From the NCBI GenBank assembly GCA_023150945.1, contig JAKLJX010000032.1, positions 1 to 60,145 on the forward strand: DNA of 60,145 nt. The letters run 5' to 3'. Each line of letters begins with the position of its first letter. Positions within the stretch are counted from its first letter, which is position 1. Source of the stretch: a bacterium (GTDB lineage Bacteria > Zhuqueibacterota > Zhuqueibacteria > Zhuqueibacterales > Zhuqueibacteraceae). Both the position numbers and the translations under genes were made by a program. The notes beneath the pieces were generated by a model. It was not told where the DNA came from. It did no database searches and saw only the letters and a program-made list of their open reading frames with translations. This document shows, one piece after another, positions 45,838-53,839 of the stretch.

Positions 45838-46542
45838 TCACTCCGTGCCGGCAGTGGTAAACGAAGTCTCGACGTACGAGATGTTGCCCTCCACGGAGAC
45901 CGTGCCGATGCCGAGCGTGTATTCCGTCGCGGGAGCCAGAAAGCCGTCAGGCACCTCGAAGGCAACAGCCGTTCCGGTGATCTGGGCCGTGACGTGGACA
46001 TCCAACTCATCCTGTTCGATATAGACGACGTAGGCCGCCACCTCCTTGACCGGCGTCCAGGTAATCTGCAGGTTCTGGATGGCCACGTCCTGGCCGCCGG
46101 CGGGCGGCTGAACAAAAGAGACGGTTGCCGGCAGGCGGTGACGCAAGGTGGATTTGCCCTGCAGCCGGGCGCCGGAGACCGTCGTTCCGCTGAAAGTGTA
46201 CACCCCCTCGGGGTAGGCCGCTTTCAGGCTCTTGACGTCCTGCGGTTCGGGAGATTCAAAGCGGAATTGGCGCATTCCCAGCGTCGATGCATCGGGCGCG
46301 GTGAAATCCGCGACCGTGCGACCGTCGGGCGAAGTCACAATGAGCTTTGCCAATCCTTCGGCCCCGGCCTTTGCCTCGAAAACCACTTCCATGTCGCCGT
46401 CGGTGGCGTTTTGTTCGAAGCGGACATTGGCTTTGGCAAAAGCACCGGGCGTTGCGGGTTTCGCCGCCAGGGGAACTTGTGCTGCGCTGCGAGCGCCCAG
46501 CAGGAGCGTGAGGCCCGCGAGCAGGTGGAGGCTTGCTTTCAT
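45838..46542 (-). CDS. Secreted protein with fibronectin type III-like C-terminal domain
   Basis: A 234-residue protein with a signal peptide (MKASLHLLAGLTLLLGARSAAQ). The middle region (about 35-130) is beta-rich, with 'GLAKLIVTSPDGRTVADF' and 'YPEGVYTFSGTTVSG' as in proteins that carry an extracellular beta-sandwich. The C-terminal part (about 145-230) has the WTPVKEVAAYVVYIEQ, then FEVPDGFLAPATEYTLGI pattern of an FnIII fold. Likely a periplasmic or surface binding protein. The frame is open upstream of ATG 46542. It starts 34 bases after the barrel gene. Confidence 0.68.
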   Translation of the reverse strand: MKASLHLLAGLTLLLGARSAAQVPLAAKPATPGAFAKANVRFEQNATDGDMEVVFEAKAGAEGLAKLIVTSPDGRTVADFTAPDASTLGMRQFRFESPEPQDVKSLKAAYPEGVYTFSGTTVSGARLQGKSTLRHRLPATVSFVQPPAGGQDVAIQNLQITWTPVKEVAAYVVYIEQDELDVHVTAQITGTAVAFEVPDGFLAPATEYTLGIGTVSVEGNISYVETSFTTAGTE

Positions 46543-46576
46543 TGCAACTCCAAGCGTGTTGGTTGGGCAGGCAGAT

Positions 46577-47431
46577 TCATTGGATCGAAAACATGATGCC
46601 GATCTCGGGGGCAAAGTCCGTCGCTTTGGAGGTGATGCCGAACCCGTTGTTGGCTTTCAGGCGCACACAACGGCTGAAGACCCACTGCATCTCGGGCACC
46701 AGGAAGATTTCGTCTTCTGTGCCTTCCACCATTATGAAGACCCGAAAGCTTTCGGATACTTTGCGCAAGTATTCGAGCGCAAACTCGCCCGGCCCCGCGG
46801 CTTTTTCCGCAGCGGAATAGTCGACCGCCGCCCGCAGGGTGATCGTGCCCCAGCGCAGTCCTTTCACAAGACCGGACCCGAGCTTGAACTCCCAGTCGCT
46901 GGTCCCGATCAAGCTGTTCTTCTTGCCGGTCGGAAAGACGGTTTCGAAGTAGGTGAAATACTCCGGTTGGCTTGCGCTTTCCCGGTTCCAGCGATAGCGC
47001 AGTTGGCCCTCCACATCGCCCAGGCCCGATTCCTCGATGCGCTGCGGTACGCGGGAGGGGTCGCTGGGCGATTTGTCCAGCCGGGCCGAAATCGTGGCCA
47101 TTTCAAACTCCACCGCCAGCTTTTCGGTGATACCATATCCCAGAAAGATCAAGCCCTCATTGGCGCGATAGCGGCCGCGATAATCTTCGTTGAGGCCGTA
47201 GCCCAATTCTGCTGGTTTGTATTCGATGTCGTTGTCGTAGTAATATTCATAGAAGGGGTAGAACTTCAGCTCGCCCTTTTCAACGTAGGTGCCGAACTGT
47301 GACAAGGGCATGCCGGTACCACGATCGCGCAGATAGGACGGCACCATCTCCTGTGCCGTGCTCCGGTTGGGCGACACCACCATCGCCGCCAGGATTACCA
47401 GCATGATCATCGCGGCTACTTTGGATTTCAT
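46577..47431 (-). CDS. Outer-membrane beta-barrel protein
   Basis: A 284-residue protein with signal peptide (MKSKVAAMIMLVILAAMVV...TAQ, about residue 26). Alternating beta strands with aromatic girdles (FYPFYEYYYDNDIEYKP, YFTYFETVFPTGKKN) and the final Phe-Ser-Ile-Gln suit a small outer-membrane barrel similar to MetA-pathway/'putative transporter' barrels. A TTCAG box lies 73-88 bases before its start on the same strand. Exact role unknown. Confidence 0.7.
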   Translation of the reverse strand: MKSKVAAMIMLVILAAMVVSPNRSTAQEMVPSYLRDRGTGMPLSQFGTYVEKGELKFYPFYEYYYDNDIEYKPAELGYGLNEDYRGRYRANEGLIFLGYGITEKLAVEFEMATISARLDKSPSDPSRVPQRIEESGLGDVEGQLRYRWNRESASQPEYFTYFETVFPTGKKNSLIGTSDWEFKLGSGLVKGLRWGTITLRAAVDYSAAEKAAGPGEFALEYLRKVSESFRVFIMVEGTEDEIFLVPEMQWVFSRCVRLKANNGFGITSKATDFAPEIGIMFSIQ

Positions 47432-47503
47432 GGCTAACCTCGTGGTTGGTTGAGTGCGGGTTGTCGCTAAATGATTGTTGCCTGTGCCATGCTAGTCGGA
47501 AAT

Positions 47504-47519
47504 CTGAACTGGGGCTGAA
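47504..47519 (-). promoter_or_regulatory. candidate response-regulator box C (upstream of the barrel gene)
   Basis: On the minus strand: TTCAG-CCCCAG-TTCAG, followed by ATTTCC. The pentamers are 11 bases apart, the same as at 37597, 37642 and 52114, and the extension AGTTCAGATTT is shared with box D. It ends 73 bases before the start of the barrel gene at 47431. Confidence 0.6.
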
Positions 47520-47666
47520 GCGAGGCTGCCTGATCCGCTGATTCCCGCGTTTGCAGAAGCGAAAAAAATGGGAAAGCCTTCGTGGCCCTCCCCGAGGTGG
47601 AAGAATGAAGGCGCCCGCCATATTGGGCCGGCGCCAAACCGAATCGCTTTCGTCAGGTGAAGCACT

Positions 47667-47888
47667 TCATGCTTTCGTTAATTTGAGAATGGCATTGAGC
47701 AGGAATGTGGCGCCGGCGATCAAGCCAGCGTCGAGCGCGGTGGCGGGCGTGTCGAACGTGCCCGCGTCGAACCACTCTTTTGCCTGCAACACCACAAAGC
47801 CGATCACTGCCACCTGAATGGCGCTCATGAGCAGGCCCGTCCACGTGCTGCGCGCACCCTGGCCAAGTGATTTGGTGGAATTCTCCAT
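47667..47888 (-). CDS. Small two-helix membrane protein
   Basis: A 73-residue protein with two hydrophobic segments (about residues 18-35 and 53-68) and a polar N terminus. The layout is holin-like, but no family is recognised with certainty. GAGGAGC lies before ATG 47888. It is 90 bases after the preceding secreted-protein gene, on the same strand, within the ABC-led gene series. Confidence 0.6.
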   Translation of the reverse strand: MENSTKSLGQGARSTWTGLLMSAIQVAVIGFVVLQAKEWFDAGTFDTPATALDAGLIAGATFLLNAILKLTKA

Positions 47889-47978
47889 CCGTGCTCCTCA
47901 GGTTCGTGTTTGTTCGATATCGCCATTGGTTCGAAGCCGGCGCGCCGGTCGAGCGCCGCCCGTGAGTGTCATCGCATC

Positions 47979-48656
47979 CTATTTCTTCACGATCGTTTCA
48001 GCCGGCGGTTTTTCCAGAAACTTCGCGGGACTCAGAATGAGCTGATCGAAGCCGACGCCCTCCATCCCTGCCTGCAGGCGTACGGTGATTTCGCCGCTGG
48101 TTTTGAAATAGATCAGCGATGGCGTTTTGGCGCCGGCAAAATCAGAACTCACCCAGGCCCAGCCTTCCTGCGCCGGCCCTTGCGCGGTCAAGTAGCTGCC
48201 GGTGCGGGGCTTCAAAATTGCCTGGTTGTCTTTGTCCACCGCCTCCGTAAACTGCACCCAGAACTTGTTTGCCTGCGATTTGCCCTTGGGCTTGCCGACT
48301 TTCATGTGAATCCAGCAGCGGTACGGAACGCCGGCCTGCACTTTCACCTTGAAGGTCACATGCGGATCATTCTCGGGCGGGGGATCCAACTCGCCGCCGG
48401 TATTGGGCGTTCCCACCAGCTTGCCGCCGGGCGCGGCCGGATCTTTCCAAAAATCGAACTCGGAAAGGGCGCTTTCCGGCAGGTCGGAGGCGTAGACGAC
48501 GATCTCGGGCACGCCGGATTTCTGGTCCTGGGTTTCGGCAATTGCCTCGCGGTCAGCAGCCGGCGCCGCGGCGGGTTCTCTGCCCGCGCCCAGCGCCAGA
48601 CCATGACAACTCGCGAGCAACGCCATTCCGGCAACAATTTGCAGCGGTTTGATCAT
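47979..48656 (-). CDS. Secreted beta-sandwich protein, carbohydrate-binding-module-like
   Basis: A 225-residue protein with a signal sequence (MIKPLQIVAGMALLASCHGLALGA). The mature part reads EIVVYASDLPESAL, FDFWKDPAAPGG, then VQAGVPYRCWIHMKVG and a final GVGFDQLILSP, a pattern seen in beta-sandwich binding domains of the CBM-like kind often attached to polysaccharide-active or large extracellular proteins. Here it stands alone. Binding target unknown. A GGAGATG lies before ATG 48656. It follows the mini-adaptor gene by 52 bases. Confidence 0.55.
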   Translation of the reverse strand: MIKPLQIVAGMALLASCHGLALGAGREPAAAPAADREAIAETQDQKSGVPEIVVYASDLPESALSEFDFWKDPAAPGGKLVGTPNTGGELDPPPENDPHVTFKVKVQAGVPYRCWIHMKVGKPKGKSQANKFWVQFTEAVDKDNQAILKPRTGSYLTAQGPAQEGWAWVSSDFAGAKTPSLIYFKTSGEITVRLQAGMEGVGFDQLILSPAKFLEKPPAETIVKK

Positions 48657-48708
48657 TTCATCTCCTTATAGCTGTCTTGATTCGATGGTTGTGGCATGAT
48701 CGCGTCTG

Positions 48709-49386
48709 CTACTGATCCGCAGTCATGTCAATGCTCTTGCTCTCACCAACCTGCAAACCGCCGACGCGCGCGAGCAGCTTTTGATATTCTTCGTCGGTGG
48801 GCTGGTAGACGATGACAACGCTCGCGCCCAGGCCGCCGGCACTGGTGACTTGATGCACCAGTTTGAGCGTGCCGTCTGGCTGCATGGTGAGCGTGCCGGT
48901 CGAGGCTTGGGCCGCGCCGCGCTCGGAGGCTCTGCCTGCAATCTGGCCACCACTGGTCGCCTCCGCGTCCTGGTTGAACAGATTCGCGGCGCCGGCAGTG
49001 ACGATGCGGGCGCCAACCGGCGGGCCCTCTGCCAACACCGCCAGCTCACCGGCGAGGCTGTCCACCTTGACGCGTTCGCGCACAAAAACCAGGGAATCCG
49101 GGTTGCTGAACACCCATGTGCTGCCGCGCGAATCATAGATGACTGACATGACGGGGACGACTTTGCGGACCTTCCCGCCGAATTTGGTTTCACCGATCGG
49201 GGCCGTCGCGAGGCCGAGCTCTGCGGCTCTTCTTGCGGTCAGTCGTATGCGCTGGCGCGCATCTCCAGCTAATTCGATCCGCGTGCGGCCGGCCTCGGGC
49301 GGAGGTTCCGGCTGCTGTTGGCACGCGGTAAACTGCAGGCTGGTAACGATGAATACCGCTACCGGCCAGTGCGGTACGCATGGCAT
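48709..49386 (-). CDS. Stand-alone RND-adaptor-like (mini-MFP) lipoprotein
   Basis: A 225-residue lipoprotein (MPCVPHWPVAVFIVTSLQFTAC, lipobox FTAC). The region about residues 40-145 resembles only the membrane-proximal end of an RND adaptor: IRLTARRAAELGLATAPI, VVPVMSVIYDSRGSTWVF, and VKVDSLAGELAVLAEGPPVG. The lipoyl domain and helical hairpin of a normal adaptor are missing. A Gly/Ala-rich linker and a second small domain follow. It shares an alignment pattern with the 142-residue protein at 57246-57674. GAGGCG precedes ATG 49386; the open frame upstream is probably untranslated. Confidence 0.65.
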   Translation of the reverse strand: MPCVPHWPVAVFIVTSLQFTACQQQPEPPPEAGRTRIELAGDARQRIRLTARRAAELGLATAPIGETKFGGKVRKVVPVMSVIYDSRGSTWVFSNPDSLVFVRERVKVDSLAGELAVLAEGPPVGARIVTAGAANLFNQDAEATSGGQIAGRASERGAAQASTGTLTMQPDGTLKLVHQVTSAGGLGASVVIVYQPTDEEYQKLLARVGGLQVGESKSIDMTADQ

Positions 49387-49546
49387 GGTGCGTTCGCCTC
49401 TTGAATGTTCAACGTAAGACAGCTCCAAAAGCCCCACGGCATTTCTGCTTGCGGCGCTGCGCCCGGCGGTCGATTTACCGAGCCGGCGCGTGGGATTGAT
49501 CAGTGCGCCGTTGGACTCGCCCCACGAGGCCTTTCCCGTTCCGAGG

Positions 49547-50986
49547 TTACGAACCGGTCGGGGTGCCGCCCATGTCGATCTTCCGGCGCCGAATCCGGTA
49601 GAGCAGAATGATGGCACCGATCAACACGAGCGGACCGCCGATCGCATAGGGCAACACGCCGCCGGGATTGAGTTTGGTAAACGGCGTCACGACCAGGTGG
49701 ATGCCCGAACTCGCGACCGGCTGGCTGGTGGCGTCCCTGCCCGCGGGTTCGGGAATGACGACCATGTAGACCAGATAGTCGCCGTCGAGAATCGCGTTGA
49801 CCCGCCAGCCATGCGTAGCGGACTCGCCCGGCGCCAGGGTTTCGACGTATTGCGTGCGCTGCGGTGACCAATCTTCGGGATCGACGATGTCACCGGCCGC
49901 ATCAAGATTGACGATGTTCATCGCCAGGCAAAGCGCAGGAGAGTTTTCCGTGCCGTGGTTGGTCACCACTGTGTTGTACAGGATGTAGTCTCCCGCCTTC
50001 ACCGTCTTGTAGTCCATGTCGATGGTGATCTGCACGGCATGCTGCGGGGCAGCATGCGTCGTTTCCTGAGCCGCTGCCGGCGACACGCCCGGTAACACCA
50101 CCAAGCCGGCAATCACCAACACGCCCACCCCGATCAGACGGCCAATCGCAGCCCAGAACTTGCTCGTTTTTCCCGCTTCCAGCCGAAGGCTTGGGCTGGC
50201 ATAGAGGAACAGCACGCCATAAACCAACAGGGCAAACACGACGGACGAGAGGAGAAACGGCCACCACTCGCCCAGCGTTCGGTTATTCACCAAGATCTTC
50301 GACAGAAAGTGGTTGACCGCGGCGATCGGGTTCACTTGCTGCAGCAGCGAACCCATCAGGCCGGTTTGCGCACGGCCGGGCAAGGTGGTCGGCAAAAGGA
50401 AGAGAACATAGATGCCCAAACCGACGAACAGGCTGGTCTTGTTGGAATTGGACCAAAAGCTGCCGATCATCCCCATGGCGGTATACGCCGGCGCCAGAAT
50501 CGAGCCGGTGATGGCGCCCCAGACGACGGCATGGCGAAACACTTCATTGCCTTGCGAAATTACATGCATGTAGGGAATGGCGATGGCAAAGCACACCGGC
50601 CACGGCGAAACGCCGGCGAGAAACTTGCCGAACACAATCTGTCGCCGGCTCGTGGGGGTCAATAAGAGCGATTCCAGCGTGGCGCGTTCGCGCTCGCCGC
50701 TGATGCTGTCCGCGCCGATGATCAGGCTGATGAACAGGCCGACGGCGATCGCTGCCTTGAGCGTTTCATACACCATCTCCTGCGGCGGAATCAGGCTCAG
50801 CTCGCTGTTGCTGGCCAGCACGTAGGTCATGATTCCCAGCAAGATGCTGAAAATGAGGACGAGCACCGGCGCCTTGCCGCCCATCCACAATTCATTCAAC
50901 TCTCTGATGAAGACCAGCCACCAAGTGGGCGCGCCCGCCCCCGGCAGCTCACCCCGACTGTTGTTCATGTTCTGTTTTGTACTCAC
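49547..50986 (-). CDS. ABC-2-type permease fused to a periplasmic Ig-like domain
   Basis: A 479-residue membrane protein. Residues 1-305 are an ABC-2 permease: six helices, the ISGERERATLESLLLTPTSR block and the HFLSK segment. After the last helix (GVGVLVIAGLVVLPG) a sequence like a signal-peptidase site, SPAAAQE, leads into a periplasmic beta-sandwich (about 310-435; ITIDMDYKTVKAGDYILYN, then VTNHGTENSPAL), then a final helix (about 443-462) with an Arg-rich tail. Permease and secreted protein thus seem fused. The ATPase partner overlaps it by ATGA. Likely an exporter of lipid or peptide-like cargo. Confidence 0.85.
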   Translation of the reverse strand: MSTKQNMNNSRGELPGAGAPTWWLVFIRELNELWMGGKAPVLVLIFSILLGIMTYVLASNSELSLIPPQEMVYETLKAAIAVGLFISLIIGADSISGERERATLESLLLTPTSRRQIVFGKFLAGVSPWPVCFAIAIPYMHVISQGNEVFRHAVVWGAITGSILAPAYTAMGMIGSFWSNSNKTSLFVGLGIYVLFLLPTTLPGRAQTGLMGSLLQQVNPIAAVNHFLSKILVNNRTLGEWWPFLLSSVVFALLVYGVLFLYASPSLRLEAGKTSKFWAAIGRLIGVGVLVIAGLVVLPGVSPAAAQETTHAAPQHAVQITIDMDYKTVKAGDYILYNTVVTNHGTENSPALCLAMNIVNLDAAGDIVDPEDWSPQRTQYVETLAPGESATHGWRVNAILDGDYLVYMVVIPEPAGRDATSQPVASSGIHLVVTPFTKLNPGGVLPYAIGGPLVLIGAIILLYRIRRRKIDMGGTPTGS

Positions 50987-52008
50987 GCCACGGCCTCCTC
51001 GGTTAAGTGCAGAAAGACATCTTGCAAGCGGCTGCGTTCAGTCGAAAAATCAAGAATGGGGATTTCGGCGCGAATCAGCGCCTCCAGAATCGTGTTGTTG
51101 GAGTAGGCGGTCTCCGCCGAATTACCCTCTGCAAAATTCGCAAACTCCACGCGCAGCCAGCCATCTTCCTCGCCCACCGGCGTTACGTTCGCGACGTGCG
51201 ACATGGCAGCCAGCACGCCCCGGGCTTCTGCCAGCGAGGCTTGCGGCACTTGAATGCGAATGCCGCTTCCGGCCATGAGACCCTTGCCGCTGCGGCCCTG
51301 GCGGAGAATTTCATCCACGGTTCCGGCCGCGACCACCTGGCCCAGGTTCAAGATGAGCACGTCATCACAAATGCTTTCCACCTCCGGCAAATCATGGCTG
51401 CACAGGATCACACCGACGGCGCGCTCGCGCGCAATCCGCTCGATCAAATCGAGCAGTTCCTTTTGGCCGCGCGGATCCAGGCCCAGCGTTGGCTCGTCCA
51501 GAAAGAGGACGGAGGGATCGTTCACCAGCGTGCGTGCAATGCCCAAGCGCTGTCGCATGCCGCGACTGTAAGTGCCGATCAGGGATTTCGATCGCTTGTC
51601 CAGCCCCACTTCTTCCAGCAGCTCCGTGCCGGTGGCCTTGGCCTGCGCTGCGCTGCGGCCATACAGCCGGCCGTAGAACACCAGAAACTCCAGCCCGGTC
51701 ATTTGCTTGGGAAACCCCAAACTCTCCGGCAATACGCCGATCTTGCGGCGCAGCTCTTCGGGATGATCAGAGCTGATGCCGTTGACCACGAAGTGGCCGG
51801 CGTCGGGCTCCAAGATCGTCGTCAGGATGCGAATCGCAGTCGTTTTGCCCGCGCCGTTCGGACCCAGGAAGCCCAGGATTCGTCCCGCATTCAAGGAAAA
51901 CGATAGTCCTTTCAGCGCTTCCCGCTGGCCGTACGACTTGCGCAGGTCACGCGCCAATAATACTTCGGGCGAAGATCGCGAAGACTTGGAGTTATTTCTG
52001 TCTGACAT
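50983..52008 (-). CDS. ABC transporter ATP-binding protein
   Basis: A 341-residue ATPase with Walker A GPNGAGKTT, Q-loop region, signature YSRGMRQRLGIAR (LSGGQ variant), Walker B SVLFLDEPTLGLDPRGQ and a switch His in CSHDLPEV. A C-terminal extension (about 235-341) is of the type found in ABC-2 exporters. It pairs with the permease that overlaps its stop. First gene of a minus-strand series reaching to 44283; box D lies 106 bases upstream. Confidence 0.93.
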   Translation of the reverse strand: MSDRNNSKSSRSSPEVLLARDLRKSYGQREALKGLSFSLNAGRILGFLGPNGAGKTTAIRILTTILEPDAGHFVVNGISSDHPEELRRKIGVLPESLGFPKQMTGLEFLVFYGRLYGRSAAQAKATGTELLEEVGLDKRSKSLIGTYSRGMRQRLGIARTLVNDPSVLFLDEPTLGLDPRGQKELLDLIERIARERAVGVILCSHDLPEVESICDDVLILNLGQVVAAGTVDEILRQGRSGKGLMAGSGIRIQVPQASLAEARGVLAAMSHVANVTPVGEEDGWLRVEFANFAEGNSAETAYSNNTILEALIRAEIPILDFSTERSRLQDVFLHLTEEAVA

Positions 52009-52398
52009 TGAACCAGCCTCCTCGAAGAACTATGAGAGCCGAACAACCCATTGGTCAGGCAAGGCCAACTTCTCTCTGCACTGATCAGAATAAAATAAAT
52101 ATAATCAAAAAATCTGAACTGTAACTGAATCGTAACATTTTAGACGTTGAGCATCGCTTCGATTTGCCGGCATGAAATCGACCAATGATCTTGTCTGGCC
52201 TGCTCCACCTACTTGCTGGCATTGTGGGTGGGTTGAGATCACTTTGCCGCCGCCGGACGTACGCCCGCGCATGATCAAACGGTGACGCAAGCAAGCCAGC
52301 CGGAGCGCGCCCGCTTTTTTCGTGGCGATGGAATTCGCTGAATCCGTGCTGAGCCGTCGCCGCCGGCCTCCGCTTGCGCCGTCACCTTGCCTTCACTT
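52009..52398. other. 390-base intergenic region before the ABC operon
   Basis: It holds no convincing gene. Positions 52081-52140 are AT-rich and contain the TTCAG repeat (box D), as expected for the promoter of the minus-strand ABC genes. The rest shows no other pattern that I can support. Confidence 0.6.
52114..52129 (-). promoter_or_regulatory. candidate response-regulator box D (upstream of the ABC exporter operon)
   Basis: On the minus strand: TTCAG-TTACAG-TTCAG, followed by ATTTTTTG. Same pentamer, same 11-bp period and same right flank (AGTTCAGATTT) as box C. It ends 106 bases before the ATPase start and sits in an AT-rich promoter-like stretch. Confidence 0.62.
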
Positions 52399-53559
52399 TC
52401 AGAAATTCACCAGCACATTCAGCCGCAGGCGTGTGTAGAACTCGTTTTCATTGCCCTCCGGCCCGGTAGTGGGAATGAATTGGTCGCGCCGAAAATGATA
52501 CAGCGTGGCGGTAAGCACGGTGTTTTCGACGACGACATAATCGAGCGCCAGCGTATGTTGCTCATAGTTGCTGGAGAAAGTAGTGTTGTCATGGGTGAAG
52601 GCCGCCAGCGCGGCATCGGTTTCCAATCTGGAGTATCCATATTGCAGCCGCCAATCTCTTTTTTTCGCGGCTTTCCCGACGTAGATATCCGCGGCAAAAC
52701 CGGCGTCCTCCTCGACCGCTGCGCCGCGATTCTTCACATAGTCTCCGACGAAACGGACCGGGAAGCGCTCACTGAAGCCGCGATACTCGAGGATGGCGAC
52801 GGCATTGATCAAATCAAAATCGGAGAGGTAACCCTTGCCGTTGACCGTCAAATAATTGCTTTGAATGTCGCCGGCGTTGGCGTTGAGCAAGCTTTTGATG
52901 CTGTAATCATAGTAGCCGCCCGCCAGGGTGAGATTGAGGTTGGGGCCGGGGCGAAGGGCAACTTCCATCTGGCCGCCCAGCATGTAGCTGTCATCATTGA
53001 CGGTTTGTTCATCAATGATGAAATACACGCCGGTGAGCTTGGGAATGAAGCTTGAGGAGCCGGAAAAGGTGTAGCTCGCGCCCACCCCCTGCGGATTCAC
53101 ATCACCGTCCCACACCAGCTCGGTGGTGCGAAAGGGATTGGCGAATTTGCCGCCGGTGAGAAAGAGATTTTTGTACTTCAACTCCATGTACACGCGATCC
53201 AGGCTGATGGTGAGGTCGTTGACAAAGTCACCCAGCGTGATATCGGTGGTGTTGGGGTCATCGGGCGAGCCGGTGGCCAGGCGCGCGCCGAAGTTGAACA
53301 GTCCGTTTATCTTTTTGTTCATGCCGAATCGGAAGCGCACGACTTCGCGGTAGCGTGGATCGCGGCTGCCGGGCTGGGCGCTGGGCTCCTGCTTGGTCGT
53401 TCCCTCAAAGCGCACGCGGAAATCTCCGGCGAAGTTCAACGGCTCCGTCTGCGCTCGGGCTTCGTCCAGGGTGGGCGCAAACAGGAGCATCAGAGTCGCC
53501 AGCAGCATGCTGAGGGGGCGTTGGCCGCGCTTGGCAGCCGGGCTGATTCTCTTACGCAT
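52399..53559 (-). CDS. Porin-like outer-membrane beta-barrel protein
   Basis: A 386-residue barrel protein with a signal peptide (MRKRISPAAKRGQRPLSMLL...ARAQ, cleaved near residue 37). It has FAGDFRVRFEGTT at the start, strands with RYREVVRFRFGMNKKI and 'LDRVYMELKYKNLFLTGGKF', and ends with a C-terminal Phe (LRLNVLVNF). Such features are typical of porins in the putative-porin (OprP/O-like) group. ATG 53559 follows GGAGAAC. It lies after an RND pump gene and in front of the ABC operon, same strand. Substrate unknown. Confidence 0.78.
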   Translation of the reverse strand: MRKRISPAAKRGQRPLSMLLATLMLLFAPTLDEARAQTEPLNFAGDFRVRFEGTTKQEPSAQPGSRDPRYREVVRFRFGMNKKINGLFNFGARLATGSPDDPNTTDITLGDFVNDLTISLDRVYMELKYKNLFLTGGKFANPFRTTELVWDGDVNPQGVGASYTFSGSSSFIPKLTGVYFIIDEQTVNDDSYMLGGQMEVALRPGPNLNLTLAGGYYDYSIKSLLNANAGDIQSNYLTVNGKGYLSDFDLINAVAILEYRGFSERFPVRFVGDYVKNRGAAVEEDAGFAADIYVGKAAKKRDWRLQYGYSRLETDAALAAFTHDNTTFSSNYEQHTLALDYVVVENTVLTATLYHFRRDQFIPTTGPEGNENEFYTRLRLNVLVNF

Positions 53560-53703
53560 GGTTGTGTTCTCCATTAGGACAGCTTTCCCTGCCGTTCCGC
53601 CAGGCTTCTTCTCACCAAGCGGGAGAGACAGCCAGCGGTTTGACGGGTTTGCGGGCCAGTTGTTCGTGAACGCTTTCTCCGCCTGCACCTTCACATCATT
53701 TCT

Positions 53704-53728
53704 CCCCCGCTCGTTATGCGAGCGGGGG
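53704..53728. terminator. perfect 10-bp GC-rich hairpin
   Basis: CCCCCGCTCG (53704-53713) pairs perfectly with CGAGCGGGGG (53719-53728) around a TTATG loop. It lies in the 280-base gap between the RND gene (ending at 53840 on the minus strand) and the porin-like gene. Plus-strand flank is AAGTTTT; no long T run follows on the minus strand. It may slow or end transcription of the pump mRNA or protect its 3' end. The rest of 53560-53839 shows no gene. Confidence 0.55.
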
Positions 53729-53839
53729 AAGTTTTCCGCAAGGAAAGGGTGCAATGTTCGAGTCCAATACGATCTGGATGCCGGGGACTTCACTCCGCCT
53801 CCCGGCCGAAGCCATAGCAAGAAAGCGCGGGATGATGCG

